Of a stretch of DNA of 52,213 bases, positions 42,736-52,054 are shown in pieces. The stretch spans positions 1 through 52,213 of the forward strand of contig QXWV01000011.1 in the NCBI GenBank assembly GCA_009911195.1, in the 5' to 3' direction. The stretch's first letter is position 1; each line of letters opens with the position of its first letter. A program made the position numbers and the translations under genes. The DNA is from Lachnospiraceae bacterium. GTDB taxonomy: Bacteria; Bacillota; Clostridia; Lachnospirales; Lachnospiraceae. Under the pieces are notes generated by a model, which was given only the letters and a program-made list of their open reading frames with translations, ran no database searches and was not told the origin of the DNA.

Positions 42736-43635
42736 TTATATAATCTTCCCGGAAGCATTGATTCTTATCATATCCGGGGTATAAATATCATTGCATTCAC
42801 AGGTATTCAGCCATTTCACGGGTGCCACCACGCATTTCTGCGGTGAATCGTCCAGCCAGGCCCCCCACCAGCTAAAGCTGCTGTTGGCTATGATATGGGC
42901 TTTGCACCTGCTCATCAGCATCAAATCAATATAGCCGGTCTCCTCATTCGTGCCCTTAATTGTTACAAAAGACTTTCCCAGTTCCTTCTCCCTGACTTCA
43001 CACCATTTCTCCGCCCAGAAGCTGTCATTGGTAAAAACAAAAAACTCGGGATTATCATACTTTTCCATCATATACCGGATTGCCTTATTATAATAAGCAT
43101 CCGTGCAAATCCCCCCATACACATCGGCCGCATCCAAATAATCCCCCCGCCGGATATGTATGCTCACGGATTGGCTCTCCTCTATCCGGCGTCCGTATTC
43201 CTCTATCTGCTCCTTGATATCCTCCGCAACCTGCACATTCCGGAACTGGTATGCTTCCCGCACCTGGCATTCAATGTCCTTAAAATAACGTTCGCTCTGG
43301 AAGCAGCCACACAAATAAGCCTCTTCCATCTCCAGCACCTTTTCATCATAATCCACAGATGCTTCATGGTATTCCCCGCTTTTCCTCCCGCGCAGCTTAC
43401 GCCGCACCCGGCTGAAAAAATCCATAGCCCCATCTGTCATCTCCACCAATTCTTCCCTTGTAACCTTCGGATACTCAATACCAAATACCGAAAGCATAAT
43501 CGGCCTGGCATTATCCAGCTCATATTCCGTCACATCATCGAATTTTACCTCTTTTCCGAGGGAAACAAGCTTCATATAAAGCGCATACTGAAACATCTGA
43601 TTCCCAATCCCCCCGGACATCCTAATGATATTCAT
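42736..43635 (-). CDS. GT11 family alpha-1,2-fucosyltransferase
   Basis: A 299-residue enzyme with the full GT11 set: MSGGIGNQMFQYALYMKL at the N-terminus, HIRRGDYLDAADVYGGICT, and the C-terminal SRCKAHIIANSSFSWWGAWL. It transfers L-fucose from GDP-fucose to galactose or a similar acceptor. No gmd/fcl genes for GDP-L-fucose are visible here, so the donor must come from elsewhere in the genome or the specificity is different. It lies 24 bp after the first asparagine-synthase-like gene. Confidence 0.92.
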   Translation of the reverse strand: MNIIRMSGGIGNQMFQYALYMKLVSLGKEVKFDDVTEYELDNARPIMLSVFGIEYPKVTREELVEMTDGAMDFFSRVRRKLRGRKSGEYHEASVDYDEKVLEMEEAYLCGCFQSERYFKDIECQVREAYQFRNVQVAEDIKEQIEEYGRRIEESQSVSIHIRRGDYLDAADVYGGICTDAYYNKAIRYMMEKYDNPEFFVFTNDSFWAEKWCEVREKELGKSFVTIKGTNEETGYIDLMLMSRCKAHIIANSSFSWWGAWLDDSPQKCVVAPVKWLNTCECNDIYTPDMIRINASGKII

Positions 43636-43659
43636 ACCCTTCCCCCTTCCGTATCCTAT

Positions 43660-45546
43660 TCAGCGGAACTCCGTCTCCTGCCACTGTTGGAACATCAAAA
43701 TAAACCAGATTTGAATCCGCCAGACCCCTCTTTCCGTAAAATCCTCCCAAATCTTCCACACCACATCCGCATCCAGAACCCCCTGCTGCTGCAATGTTGT
43801 CCTGTCGATTAACGCTTCCGCCCATGCCCTCAGTTCCGGTTTTAACAGCCATTTATCAATTGGAATGCTGAATCCTTTCTTGGGGCGCTCCATCATTTCT
43901 TTCGGCACATACCGGTAAAGGACATCCCGCAACACCTTTTTCCCCGTCTTGCCTTCCCTCTTATATTCTATAGGAAGTGACCAGGCGAATTCCACCACAT
44001 CCTTATCCAGCATAGGCACACGTGTTTCCAGCGAAACCGCCATAGCTGCCCGGTCCACCTTCACCAGAATGTCATCCGGGTGGTACATCAGCATATCCAT
44101 CAACATCACATTGTGGTTGACCTCCTCCAGAAATCCTTCTTCATATTGATTGTATTTATATGGGCAGTTCCCATGGCTTTTGCTGATTTTCTTCGTGAGG
44201 GGCTCAGTCTCGTAAGAAATCTCATAAAGCCTTCCAGGGCCTTTTGCCCCCAGCAACGTTCCCTTTGTCCGGTATATCTGCTTTTTAGCAAGCGGGCTGT
44301 GCAGCACCAGGCTGCTGCAAGGCTTCCTGATGAAATAGGGTATTGCTTTCATTTTATTCCATATACGGCTTACCGATTCATAGGAGGTATAACCGCAGAA
44401 AAGTTCGTCTCCGCCATCGCCGGAAAGGGATACCGTCACATGCTCCCTGGTCATTTTGCTTACCAGATATGTGGGAATTTGGGAAGAATCCGCAAAGGGT
44501 TCTCCGAACATTCCCGCTAATTTAGGGATAACCGCCACCGCATCCCGCTCCGTGATATATAATTCCGTATGTTCCGTACCGAGATGCCTGGCGATTTCTT
44601 TTGCTGCCACCGCTTCGTTATAGCCTTTTTCCTCCATCCCAATGGTAAAGCTGCGGACTTTTCCGTTATTTAAAGACTGCATCAGTGCCACCACCGTGCT
44701 GCTGTCAATTCCTGCGGATAAAAAAGCCCCCACCGGCACATCCGCTACCATCTGTTCCCGGATGGACTCCTTTAACAGCCGTTCCAGCTCTTCGGAAGCT
44801 TCTTCTTCACTGCCTTTAAATAAATGGCTTTGCCCATTCCTTGCAGCCTCCCGCATAGACCAATACGAAGACACGGAAATATCCTTTTCCCCATAAGGGC
44901 ATTTTATCCGGAGTATCGTTCCAGGCTCCAGCTTATAGATACCCTGGTAAATGGAATAGGGCGCCGGGATATATCCATGGGTAAAATAAATATCCAGCAC
45001 ATCCCTGTTAATGTCATTGTGAAAGCCTTCCAGAGCCGATATTTCCCCGATTTCCGAGGCAAACGCAAACACACCCCCACCGGTAAAGCCATAATAAAGG
45101 GGTTTTTCCCCCACCCTGTCCCTTAACAGGAACAACTCCTGCTCTTTTGTATCATATAGGGCGATGGCAAACATTCCCTTGCTCATGGCAATAGCCGATT
45201 CCAGCCCATAAGCCTCTATGGCTTCCAACAACACCTCCGTATCCGAACTCCCCCGGAAGGCTGTTACCTTTTTTTCATCTGTCAGCCTGTCCGCTATTTT
45301 TTTATAATTATAGATTTCCCCGTTATATGCAATCACATATCTTCCGCTATGGGACTGCATAGGCTGTGCCCCATTGGATGACAAATCCACAATGGAAAGG
45401 CGTTTATGCCCCAGCACCACCCGGCCATCCTCCGAGGCATAAGTTCCTTCCCCATCGGGGCCCCTGTGGTTCATTCTGGCATTCATTTTCCTTATATTTT
45501 CCTTCCAGTCACCCTTCAGGTTACAAAATCCTGCAATTCCGCACAT
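43660..45546 (-). CDS. asnB: Asparagine-synthase-like glutamine amidotransferase, copy 1
   Basis: A 628-residue two-domain enzyme. The N-terminal glutaminase begins MCGIAGFCN with the catalytic Cys2 and has RMNHRGPDGEG and LSIVDLSSNGAQPM. The synthetase domain holds the pyrophosphate loop FLSAGIDSSTVVAL (usually SGGLDSS) and VSLSGDGGDELFCGY, followed by the mid-C-terminal LKPELRAWAE. Free asparagine synthesis is one option. In surface-glycan clusters these enzymes are thought to amidate hexuronic acids (WbpS-like). The second copy lies 2.3 kb away. Confidence 0.9.
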   Translation of the reverse strand: MCGIAGFCNLKGDWKENIRKMNARMNHRGPDGEGTYASEDGRVVLGHKRLSIVDLSSNGAQPMQSHSGRYVIAYNGEIYNYKKIADRLTDEKKVTAFRGSSDTEVLLEAIEAYGLESAIAMSKGMFAIALYDTKEQELFLLRDRVGEKPLYYGFTGGGVFAFASEIGEISALEGFHNDINRDVLDIYFTHGYIPAPYSIYQGIYKLEPGTILRIKCPYGEKDISVSSYWSMREAARNGQSHLFKGSEEEASEELERLLKESIREQMVADVPVGAFLSAGIDSSTVVALMQSLNNGKVRSFTIGMEEKGYNEAVAAKEIARHLGTEHTELYITERDAVAVIPKLAGMFGEPFADSSQIPTYLVSKMTREHVTVSLSGDGGDELFCGYTSYESVSRIWNKMKAIPYFIRKPCSSLVLHSPLAKKQIYRTKGTLLGAKGPGRLYEISYETEPLTKKISKSHGNCPYKYNQYEEGFLEEVNHNVMLMDMLMYHPDDILVKVDRAAMAVSLETRVPMLDKDVVEFAWSLPIEYKREGKTGKKVLRDVLYRYVPKEMMERPKKGFSIPIDKWLLKPELRAWAEALIDRTTLQQQGVLDADVVWKIWEDFTERGVWRIQIWFILMFQQWQETEFR

Positions 45547-45594
45547 TCCAGTTCTCCTATTCCAGTTCTTTATTCCGGTTTTTTAAATGTTTTT

Positions 45595-46677
45595 TTATTC
45601 CGGTTCTTCCACCGGGGCATCTGCAAAGTCTTTTTCTTCTATCCGCTTCGCGATGGTCTTCTGAGCCTCCGCAAATTCCTGCTGCCATTGCGCATAGGCC
45701 GCATCCCAGCTTTCATAGCCTTTTTCTCCCCTTTTGTCCTCCAAGCCATAGTTTTCTACGATGTAGCTGCTGAGGAATGCAGTGCATTTCTGCGCTCCCA
45801 CACCATTCACATGGCCGCCGTAATCGCTGAAATCTGCCGCAAAATCCAGCCCCAGTACACCATAATAGTCATTCATATTCAAAAATTCGTAGCCCGAAGC
45901 ATTTACCATATCTTCTATATAATTATACATCTTCTGCTTTTCTTCCTCCATCACTGTAGGCGAAAGAATAAACAGGGCCTGCAAATCGTTTTCCTTCAGA
46001 TATTCCAGCAAGGACTCTAAACATTCCTCCTGAAACTCCGGCATAGGAAGCCTTTCCGTAATGCCCGAAGTATCCACCGCTTCACAAGGCCCTACCTCGT
46101 CGGTCATCACGTAGCCCTTCTGGTCATCCATTTTCTCGTACCGGAAACAGGCTAGCTGTTCCGGCAGCACCATCGTCTTCCAGTTGGAATGATATTTGAA
46201 AATATCGAAATAATACGTATGCCTTTCGGAAACATCATCCACCATGGCATTAATAGTTTTTATCCGGTTCCAGGAATACTTCATGTTATCCGTAACACCC
46301 CTTGTATAAGCCATATTGTTGGTCAAATCCATATCCCTTGCCGTATACATCCTCATTTCAAATATATAAAGGGATGGCGACTGGGTTTTCCTTATCTCCT
46401 CCAGCAGGCCGATAGCCGCCACCGGACGCTGCAGGTTGCTGGATATCGGGTAAGCGCAGATTCCATATTCCCCCCACATCATAGGAGTTGCAAAATAAGG
46501 GTACACCGGGCTGGAGCCCACTAGCACTACATCCACCGTATCCTTCTTTTCCGCATAAAACCCGGTAAACCTATCCTTTACATCCCCGTTTGTCCTTATA
46601 ATATAAGTTACCGTCATAAGAATATATAAAAATAGCACAACAAAAATAATCGACTGTACCAACTGCTTACGTGTCAT
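45595..46677 (-). CDS. Membrane-anchored SGNH-like protein (DltD/AlgJ-type)
   Basis: A 360-residue protein with one N-terminal span (about 8-28) and the rest outside the cell. The segment VDVVLVGSSPVYPYFATPMMW contains the GSS block that stands for the GDS nucleophile motif. The distant DYGGHVNGVGAQKCTAFLSSYI supplies the likely catalytic Asp/His pair. This is typical of DltD and alginate-acetylation AlgJ/X-type proteins that transfer acyl groups outside the membrane. No MBOAT partner is seen next to it. The C-terminus is Glu/Ala/Lys-rich and looks coiled-coil-like. It lies 48 bp downstream of the amidotransferase. Confidence 0.72.
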   Translation of the reverse strand: MTRKQLVQSIIFVVLFLYILMTVTYIIRTNGDVKDRFTGFYAEKKDTVDVVLVGSSPVYPYFATPMMWGEYGICAYPISSNLQRPVAAIGLLEEIRKTQSPSLYIFEMRMYTARDMDLTNNMAYTRGVTDNMKYSWNRIKTINAMVDDVSERHTYYFDIFKYHSNWKTMVLPEQLACFRYEKMDDQKGYVMTDEVGPCEAVDTSGITERLPMPEFQEECLESLLEYLKENDLQALFILSPTVMEEEKQKMYNYIEDMVNASGYEFLNMNDYYGVLGLDFAADFSDYGGHVNGVGAQKCTAFLSSYIVENYGLEDKRGEKGYESWDAAYAQWQQEFAEAQKTIAKRIEEKDFADAPVEEPE

Positions 46678-46685
46678 TGATTACC

Positions 46686-47801
46686 TCATTCCCTCCCGGC
46701 TTTCCTATCTCCAATAAACCTGCAAAAATAATCTTCCCATAATTTATTTATCGTTTCAGGATTTAATTCCCCCTGCAATTTTGCAGCATTGCGCCCCATT
46801 TTCTCAGCCAGCTTCGTATCATCCATTAATTTTTGCAAGATATCCTGCAATTCTTCCCGGTTTCCTGGTTCTATCAGAAAACCGTTCTCCCCGTTTGTAA
46901 TAAGTTCTGCCGGGCCTCCGCAAGGGCAGTCCGTGGATATGGAAGGAATCCCCAGAGCCATAGCCTCTATCAAAGTATTCGGCATCCCCTCCGAATAAGA
47001 GGACAATACAAATATGGAAGCTTTATAAATATGTTCCGCCACACCGGAAATGCTTCCTGGCAGGCATATCCGTTCCTCCAGCCCCAGCTCCTTTGCCAAT
47101 TTCAGCAAAGCAGGCCGCAGTTCCCCCTCGCCATATATATCCAGCCGGTAATCCGGATATTTTTCCGCCAGCCCTGCAAAAGCCCTGATTATCATTTCAT
47201 GGTTCTTATTGGCGTCCACACGCCCTACCGCCACAATCCTTTTTTCTCGTTCCCCCTCATACCTCTCCCGGACAAATGCGGGATTCAGGGGATTTTTCAG
47301 GCAAATTGCTTTCCGTCTGACTCCCTTAGGGAAAAATTCCGCGCTTTTTTCCACCGGAAGTACTATGCCATCCGCCATAGGAAATAAAACCGCTGCCGCC
47401 ACCCGCAGCAGCCTGGAATAATACTCTTCTGCCGGTTCCCCTCTAACCGATACTATTGTGGGTATTCCGAGGAAGCGGGAAGTCATAATCGCCATCATAT
47501 TATTTTTGCCAATGAAAGAAAGAATCAAATCCGGCTTCTCACTCTTCCAGATACCCCGCAGCTTCATAAAACGCTTCAGGAAATTGGAAACCCGCCCTTT
47601 TCCCTTTTCTTCCTCCGTAATCTCCGAAAAGACCCTCTGGATTCCCCCACTGATTTCATATTCGTTCTCCGTCCGGTACTGGGTGACAATGGTAACCTCA
47701 TATCCCCTGGAATAAAAATACTCGGCCAAATTCACCAGTACGCGTTCCGAGCCGCCCTTATTTAAGGAACTAATCAGCATGGCTATATGCTTTTTTTTCA
47801 T
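46686..47801 (-). CDS. Glycosyltransferase family 4 (GalNAc-transferase-like)
   Basis: Started at 47801 (MKKKHIAMLISSLNKGGSERV) with GAGAGG 7 bases upstream, giving 371 residues. The GGSERVLVNLAEYF acceptor loop and the donor half (IVAVGRVDANKNHEMIIRAF, DIYGEGELRPALL, LPGSISGVAEHIY, EX7E in SEGMPNTLIEAMALG, then TDCPCGGPAELI) place it in the PglA/PglJ-like group of GT4 enzymes. It is a paralogue of the GT4 at 50703-51824, with which it shares the TDCPCGGP string. Donor is most likely a UDP-N-acetylhexosamine, by family analogy only. Confidence 0.92.
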   Translation of the reverse strand: MKKKHIAMLISSLNKGGSERVLVNLAEYFYSRGYEVTIVTQYRTENEYEISGGIQRVFSEITEEEKGKGRVSNFLKRFMKLRGIWKSEKPDLILSFIGKNNMMAIMTSRFLGIPTIVSVRGEPAEEYYSRLLRVAAAVLFPMADGIVLPVEKSAEFFPKGVRRKAICLKNPLNPAFVRERYEGEREKRIVAVGRVDANKNHEMIIRAFAGLAEKYPDYRLDIYGEGELRPALLKLAKELGLEERICLPGSISGVAEHIYKASIFVLSSYSEGMPNTLIEAMALGIPSISTDCPCGGPAELITNGENGFLIEPGNREELQDILQKLMDDTKLAEKMGRNAAKLQGELNPETINKLWEDYFCRFIGDRKAGRE

Positions 47802-47828
47802 TACAAATCCTCTCATGCCCAAACCTTA

Positions 47829-49718
47829 TCAGGCGAAAAAATGCTGATACCATTGTTCAAAGATAAAGAAAGACCAGGAAAGCTTGGAATAATTCGCCCC
47901 TGTGGCCGGTCCTCCATCCCCTGTCCGGATGTAATCCCGTATCATCCCGGAAACGTATTCCCCGTCAAATATCCCCTGTTTTTCCAAATAATCCTTTTCG
48001 CTGTATGCCAACAACTGCTCCTTTAATGGCCCCCTCAGCCACTTATCCAGCGGCACGCCGAAGCCTACTTTGGGCCGCTCCAGCAGTTCCTTCGGTATAT
48101 AATCATAAGCGATATCTTTCAGGATATGCTTCTTATCCCCTTTGTGGAATTTGAATTCATGGGGGATGCGGAAAGAATATTCCATCACATCCTTATCCAG
48201 AATCGGGCAGCGCGCCTCCAGGGAATATTTCATGGAAGCCCTGTCCACCTTGCAAAGGATGTCTCCGGGAAGATAAGTATCCATATCTAACAGCATACGC
48301 CGTATCTGCCAGTTATTTTCCCCATAACCGCTTTCTATTTCATAATGGCAAGGCAGCATTTCCCTTTTCACCATTTTCACCATTTTCCCCGCCCGCACAA
48401 TATAATTGCTGGCGCCAAACTGGGTTTTCGTCTCTTTGCAGCGGTTTTCCGCAATGACCCTCACCCGGAAAGGAAGCTTCTCCCCGATTCCCATTTTCCG
48501 AATCAGGGGCAGATGGCAGATACCGTGGACAATCCCTCCTGGAATATCCAACATCTGAGCCTGGGCCACATTCTCATAAATATTATACCCGCAGTAAAAT
48601 TCATCACCGCCGTCACCGGAAAGGACCACCGTCACCTTTTCCCTGGCCAGAGCCGCTACCAGCATGGAAGGAATCTGGGAGCTGTCCGCAAAGGGCTCGT
48701 CATAATATTTCGGTATGCTTTCCACCAAATCAAACATTTGTTTTTCATCAATATATAATTCTGTATGGTCCGTTCCAAGATAATCCGCCACCTGTTTAGC
48801 ATATTTGGCTTCATTGTACTTCTCTTCATGAAAGCCGATGGAAAAAGTTTTGACCGGCTCCCTGGAATGCTCCTGGGCTATCGCCGTTATCAGCGAAGAA
48901 TCATATCCGCCGCTCAAAAAAGCCCCCAGCGGCACATCGGATATCATCCGGTAGGCAGTAGCTTTTTTCAGCAGCTCTTTCAGTTCCTCTTTGGCCTGGC
49001 CATAATCCTTCACCTGATGTTCCTTTTGTTTCCTGTAAACATCCTTGATTTCCCAATATTTCCTGGTTGTTATTTTCCCTTTGGAAAAGGTGAGAATACT
49101 CCCCGGCTCCAGCTTATAGACATTTTCAAATATTGTTTCAGGAGCATTGATGTACTGCTGGTACAAATAACGGGATATCACATCTTTACGGATTTTTTTC
49201 CGAAAGCCCGGACAGGCCATAATCGGCTTGAGTTCCGATGCAAAGACAAGGTTCTCCCTATCCGCCCAGTAATACAACGGCTTCTTACCGATGCAATCCC
49301 GCACCAGATATACTTCCCCGCTTTCCCTATCCAGCAAAGCAATGGCGAACATCCCTGCAAAGCGCTCCACGCAACGGATTCCCCATTTTAAATAAGCCGC
49401 TATAATCACCTCTGTATCGCAGTTTGATTGAAATGAATAATCGGAAAGTTCCTCTTTCAAGTCCTGAAAGTTATAAATTTCACCATTGTATACTACGCTC
49501 ACCCTCCCGTTCCCGGAGTGCATGGGCTGATGCCCCAGCGCCGACAAATCTATGATGGAAAGCCTTCTCTGGGCAAATCCCACCCGATAGCCCCCGGCTA
49601 TCTCATAGATTTCCTCCCCACTGTCATCAGGCCCCCTGTGATACATCGTATTGTTCATTTCCCTTAACTGCTCCAGGCAAATATCCCTTTTTGACACATA
49701 ACCGCATATACCGCACAT
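47829..49718 (-). CDS. asnB: Asparagine-synthase-like glutamine amidotransferase, copy 2
   Basis: A 629-residue enzyme with Cys2 (MCGICGYVSK), TMYHRGPDDSGEE, LSIIDLSALGHQPM and the pyrophosphate loop FLSGGYDSSLITAI, followed by VVLSGDGGDEFYCGY and LLDMDTYLPGDILCKVDRAS. The order and length match copy 1, so they are paralogues. AGGAGG lies 7 bases before the ATG. Two copies in one operon suggest two different amidation targets or acceptors on the glycan. Confidence 0.9.
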   Translation of the reverse strand: MCGICGYVSKRDICLEQLREMNNTMYHRGPDDSGEEIYEIAGGYRVGFAQRRLSIIDLSALGHQPMHSGNGRVSVVYNGEIYNFQDLKEELSDYSFQSNCDTEVIIAAYLKWGIRCVERFAGMFAIALLDRESGEVYLVRDCIGKKPLYYWADRENLVFASELKPIMACPGFRKKIRKDVISRYLYQQYINAPETIFENVYKLEPGSILTFSKGKITTRKYWEIKDVYRKQKEHQVKDYGQAKEELKELLKKATAYRMISDVPLGAFLSGGYDSSLITAIAQEHSREPVKTFSIGFHEEKYNEAKYAKQVADYLGTDHTELYIDEKQMFDLVESIPKYYDEPFADSSQIPSMLVAALAREKVTVVLSGDGGDEFYCGYNIYENVAQAQMLDIPGGIVHGICHLPLIRKMGIGEKLPFRVRVIAENRCKETKTQFGASNYIVRAGKMVKMVKREMLPCHYEIESGYGENNWQIRRMLLDMDTYLPGDILCKVDRASMKYSLEARCPILDKDVMEYSFRIPHEFKFHKGDKKHILKDIAYDYIPKELLERPKVGFGVPLDKWLRGPLKEQLLAYSEKDYLEKQGIFDGEYVSGMIRDYIRTGDGGPATGANYSKLSWSFFIFEQWYQHFFA

Positions 49719-49835
49719 AACACTACCTCCATGCCGCTTCCCTCAAGCTGTGTATCTTCCAGCCTTAGCGAAGCTTTATTCCCGCGGGCAACGGGCCAGG
49801 TGGCTGCTCAAATCCAACCTTTGGTTTCTTTCCCT

Positions 49836-50588
49836 CTACAACAGTTCCAAAAAACCGTCCTTATATTCCCCAAAATCCTTGCATTCATTATCAATACTGT
49901 CAATCAGTTCCACGTATTTTTCCTTAACAAGGCTTTTGAAGTTCCCATAGTTATCATAGCCCTTCTTCGTCCAGGCGAAAGGATGGGTCAATATCTGTAC
50001 TTTATCATTTCCCAGAATATTCTTTTCATCCGGATAGCCATATCTCCATATATGGTTGGCATCGGACATATATTTCACACCCAGCTTGGATTCCTCCGTC
50101 ACATTCTCCGAGAAAGTAAAAAATTCATCCTGATAAGCATTGATAATTCCCGGCAGCTTAATATTTTCTGCCAGCACCGCCGGTGAAGGGCGGTGTATGG
50201 AAAACTCGGAAATCTGGAATCCCAGCATTTCGCTCAGCATATGCATCTCTTTCACAATCTGCCTGCGCACCTCCTGCATATCCGTCATCCCGTTTAACGC
50301 AAAATGGAGGCCGATATTCTGCCCCCTCTCATGCATATCACAAATCAAATCCCTGTTTTTCCTGGACAATAAATTGTAGGAATTATTTGTCCACTGGAAA
50401 AAGAAAGTAGAAGTAAAGTCCATACTGGACTCCACCTTCGCCAGGGCATAAGCCCTCTCCACACTATATTCCACATCATGCCGCATAATGATAAACTTGT
50501 CCTTATGCAAAGCACCCTCATAATCCTCCTGCAGCCCCGTGGACTTAATAATCCGAATTATTTCCCTATAATCATCATACGAAAACAT
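49836..50588 (-). CDS. Polysaccharide-deacetylase-like protein
   Basis: A 250-residue protein. KFIIMRHDVEYSVERAYALAKVE shows the RHDV(E) form of the NodB motif 1 with the catalytic Asp. STFFFQW, then QNIGLHFALN and SIHRPSPAVLAENI follow in the place of the metal-binding His motif, and the end has QILTHPFAW. This is the layout of CE4-like/WbmS-type proteins in glycan clusters. No signal peptide is seen, so it would act in the cytoplasm on a lipid-linked or nucleotide sugar. It lies between GT4 and amidotransferase genes. Confidence 0.78.
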   Translation of the reverse strand: MFSYDDYREIIRIIKSTGLQEDYEGALHKDKFIIMRHDVEYSVERAYALAKVESSMDFTSTFFFQWTNNSYNLLSRKNRDLICDMHERGQNIGLHFALNGMTDMQEVRRQIVKEMHMLSEMLGFQISEFSIHRPSPAVLAENIKLPGIINAYQDEFFTFSENVTEESKLGVKYMSDANHIWRYGYPDEKNILGNDKVQILTHPFAWTKKGYDNYGNFKSLVKEKYVELIDSIDNECKDFGEYKDGFLELL

Positions 50589-50702
50589 CCCGCCACATTC
50601 CTCTCTTCCTTCTAAAGTATGCAGGCAACTGCAAAGGCCATAGCCTTGGCTGAATATGTTGCCAAAATATTCTCTCAGCCTAACCTTTCACAATTCCCTG
50701 TT

Positions 50703-51824
50703 CTAATGTACATCTCCACCCACTCCGGCAACAACCTCTTCGATATAATCCCTCCATTGCCGGAAAATCGCCGCCCCATTGGCTATTTCCCCTATTTTCC
50801 GGGCATTCCTTCCAAGCTGCTCCCCCAACCGGGGATTTTCAATCAGCCGGTTGATTCCCTCTTCCAACGCTTTTGGGTCTTTAATCGGGATTAGCAGTCC
50901 GTTGACGCCATCCTCCATCACCGTGCGCGGCCCGCCACAAGGACAATCAGTAGCCACAATAGGAAGCCCAAGCGCCATCGCTTCCAACAGCGCATTGGGC
51001 AGTCCTTCCCAGTCGGAGGAAAAAGCATAGACCGCCGCATCCGTCAAATCCTTTTCCAGGCTGTCGCTGGCTCCCATCAGCCTGATATAGCTTCCCGCAT
51101 CGTTCTTTTTTATAATATCTTCCAATATCTCCTTCGTCCCATCGAAGGAATCGCCGCCATAAATCTTTAAAATGTAGTCCGGATGCTTCTTATGCACCTG
51201 TATAAAAGCCTGCAAAAGCATGGGCTGATTCTTAAAGTCCACAAGCCGGCCGGACTGGACCACTTCCTTTTTCCGTTTCGCCGGTTCCGGTACGCCCAAA
51301 TATTTATCATGGATAGGGTTTAAAATCACCCTGGAATTTTCCTGCAGATAAGGGTCGAAAAATTCCCGCTGCCCTTCTGTCTGAAAAACACACCCTGCTG
51401 CCCTGGGAAAAAGCAGGGGAATCTGTATCTTATCGGATAGGGCATCGTAGTGCCCCACCGGGTCTGTCCGGATAGATATGAGCACTGGGATTCCCGTTCC
51501 GGGTGCAGCCATCAACGCACGGTAATTGGCCCGTTGTGCGAACGCGATAAGGATATCCGGCTTTTCCTTTTTCATAAATTCCTTCAAATATTTTACCCTA
51601 AGCAGAAACTGGGCAACGCGGGATTTCTTTTCATCCCCCTTCCGCAGCCCTACATGTATCCGCCGGACTTCCCTGTCGATAGAAAATTCATTCTCTCCAT
51701 ACCACTCTGTGGCCAGAAGGACATCGTAGCCTTCCCTGGCAAACTGGTTCGCCAGATTGGATACCACCCGCTCCGCTCCCCCCTGCTCCAGACAGTTTAA
51801 ATGAAATGCTATTTTACGCTTCAT
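50703..51824 (-). CDS. Glycosyltransferase family 4, first gene of the Wzx/Wzy operon
   Basis: Started at 51824 (MKRKIAFHLNCLEQGGAERVV) with GGAG 7 bases upstream, giving 373 residues. It has the GGAERVVSNLANQFAREGY acceptor loop, VVQSGRLVDFKNQPMLLQAF, IYGGDSFDGTKEIL, RLMGASDSLEKDLTDAAVY, and the EX7E motif in WEGLPNALLEAMALG followed by TDCPCGGPRTVM. It is paralogous to the GT4 at 46686-47801. It follows the candidate promoter at 51934-51962, so it is probably the first gene of the long minus-strand operon. Confidence 0.92.
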   Translation of the reverse strand: MKRKIAFHLNCLEQGGAERVVSNLANQFAREGYDVLLATEWYGENEFSIDREVRRIHVGLRKGDEKKSRVAQFLLRVKYLKEFMKKEKPDILIAFAQRANYRALMAAPGTGIPVLISIRTDPVGHYDALSDKIQIPLLFPRAAGCVFQTEGQREFFDPYLQENSRVILNPIHDKYLGVPEPAKRKKEVVQSGRLVDFKNQPMLLQAFIQVHKKHPDYILKIYGGDSFDGTKEILEDIIKKNDAGSYIRLMGASDSLEKDLTDAAVYAFSSDWEGLPNALLEAMALGLPIVATDCPCGGPRTVMEDGVNGLLIPIKDPKALEEGINRLIENPRLGEQLGRNARKIGEIANGAAIFRQWRDYIEEVVAGVGGDVH

Positions 51825-51933
51825 TCCGCTGCTCCATTCGTCCTTATTTTGGAATATGCTTCTGGAATCCGCTGGCACAATCTGTCACAACAGGATTCCC
51901 GAAATCAGGAAAAAACTGGTCATATATTTTTAT

Positions 51934-51962
51934 AGTTTAACATATTCAAGGGGGAATCGCAA
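51934..51962 (-). promoter_or_regulatory. Candidate promoter of the Wzx/Wzy operon
   Basis: On the minus strand TTGCGA (51957-51962) and TAAACT (51934-51939) are 17 bases apart, each matching the consensus at 4 of 6. A TATAAA-like run follows just downstream. The leader to 51824 would be ~100 nt. Confidence 0.45.
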
Positions 51963-52054
51963 ATTATTTCCCATTATCCTCACGGAAATCAATTTTTATG
52001 GGCAGCGCAGCGGGCAGGGCCTTTGGCCCATGCAGGATTCGGTTTTGCGGCTAA

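Noticed and set aside
37712-43812. Plus-strand ORFs such as 37712-38239 and 42895-43812
   Set aside because: They lie fully opposite well-supported genes, have no recognisable domains and show the composition expected of antisense frames.
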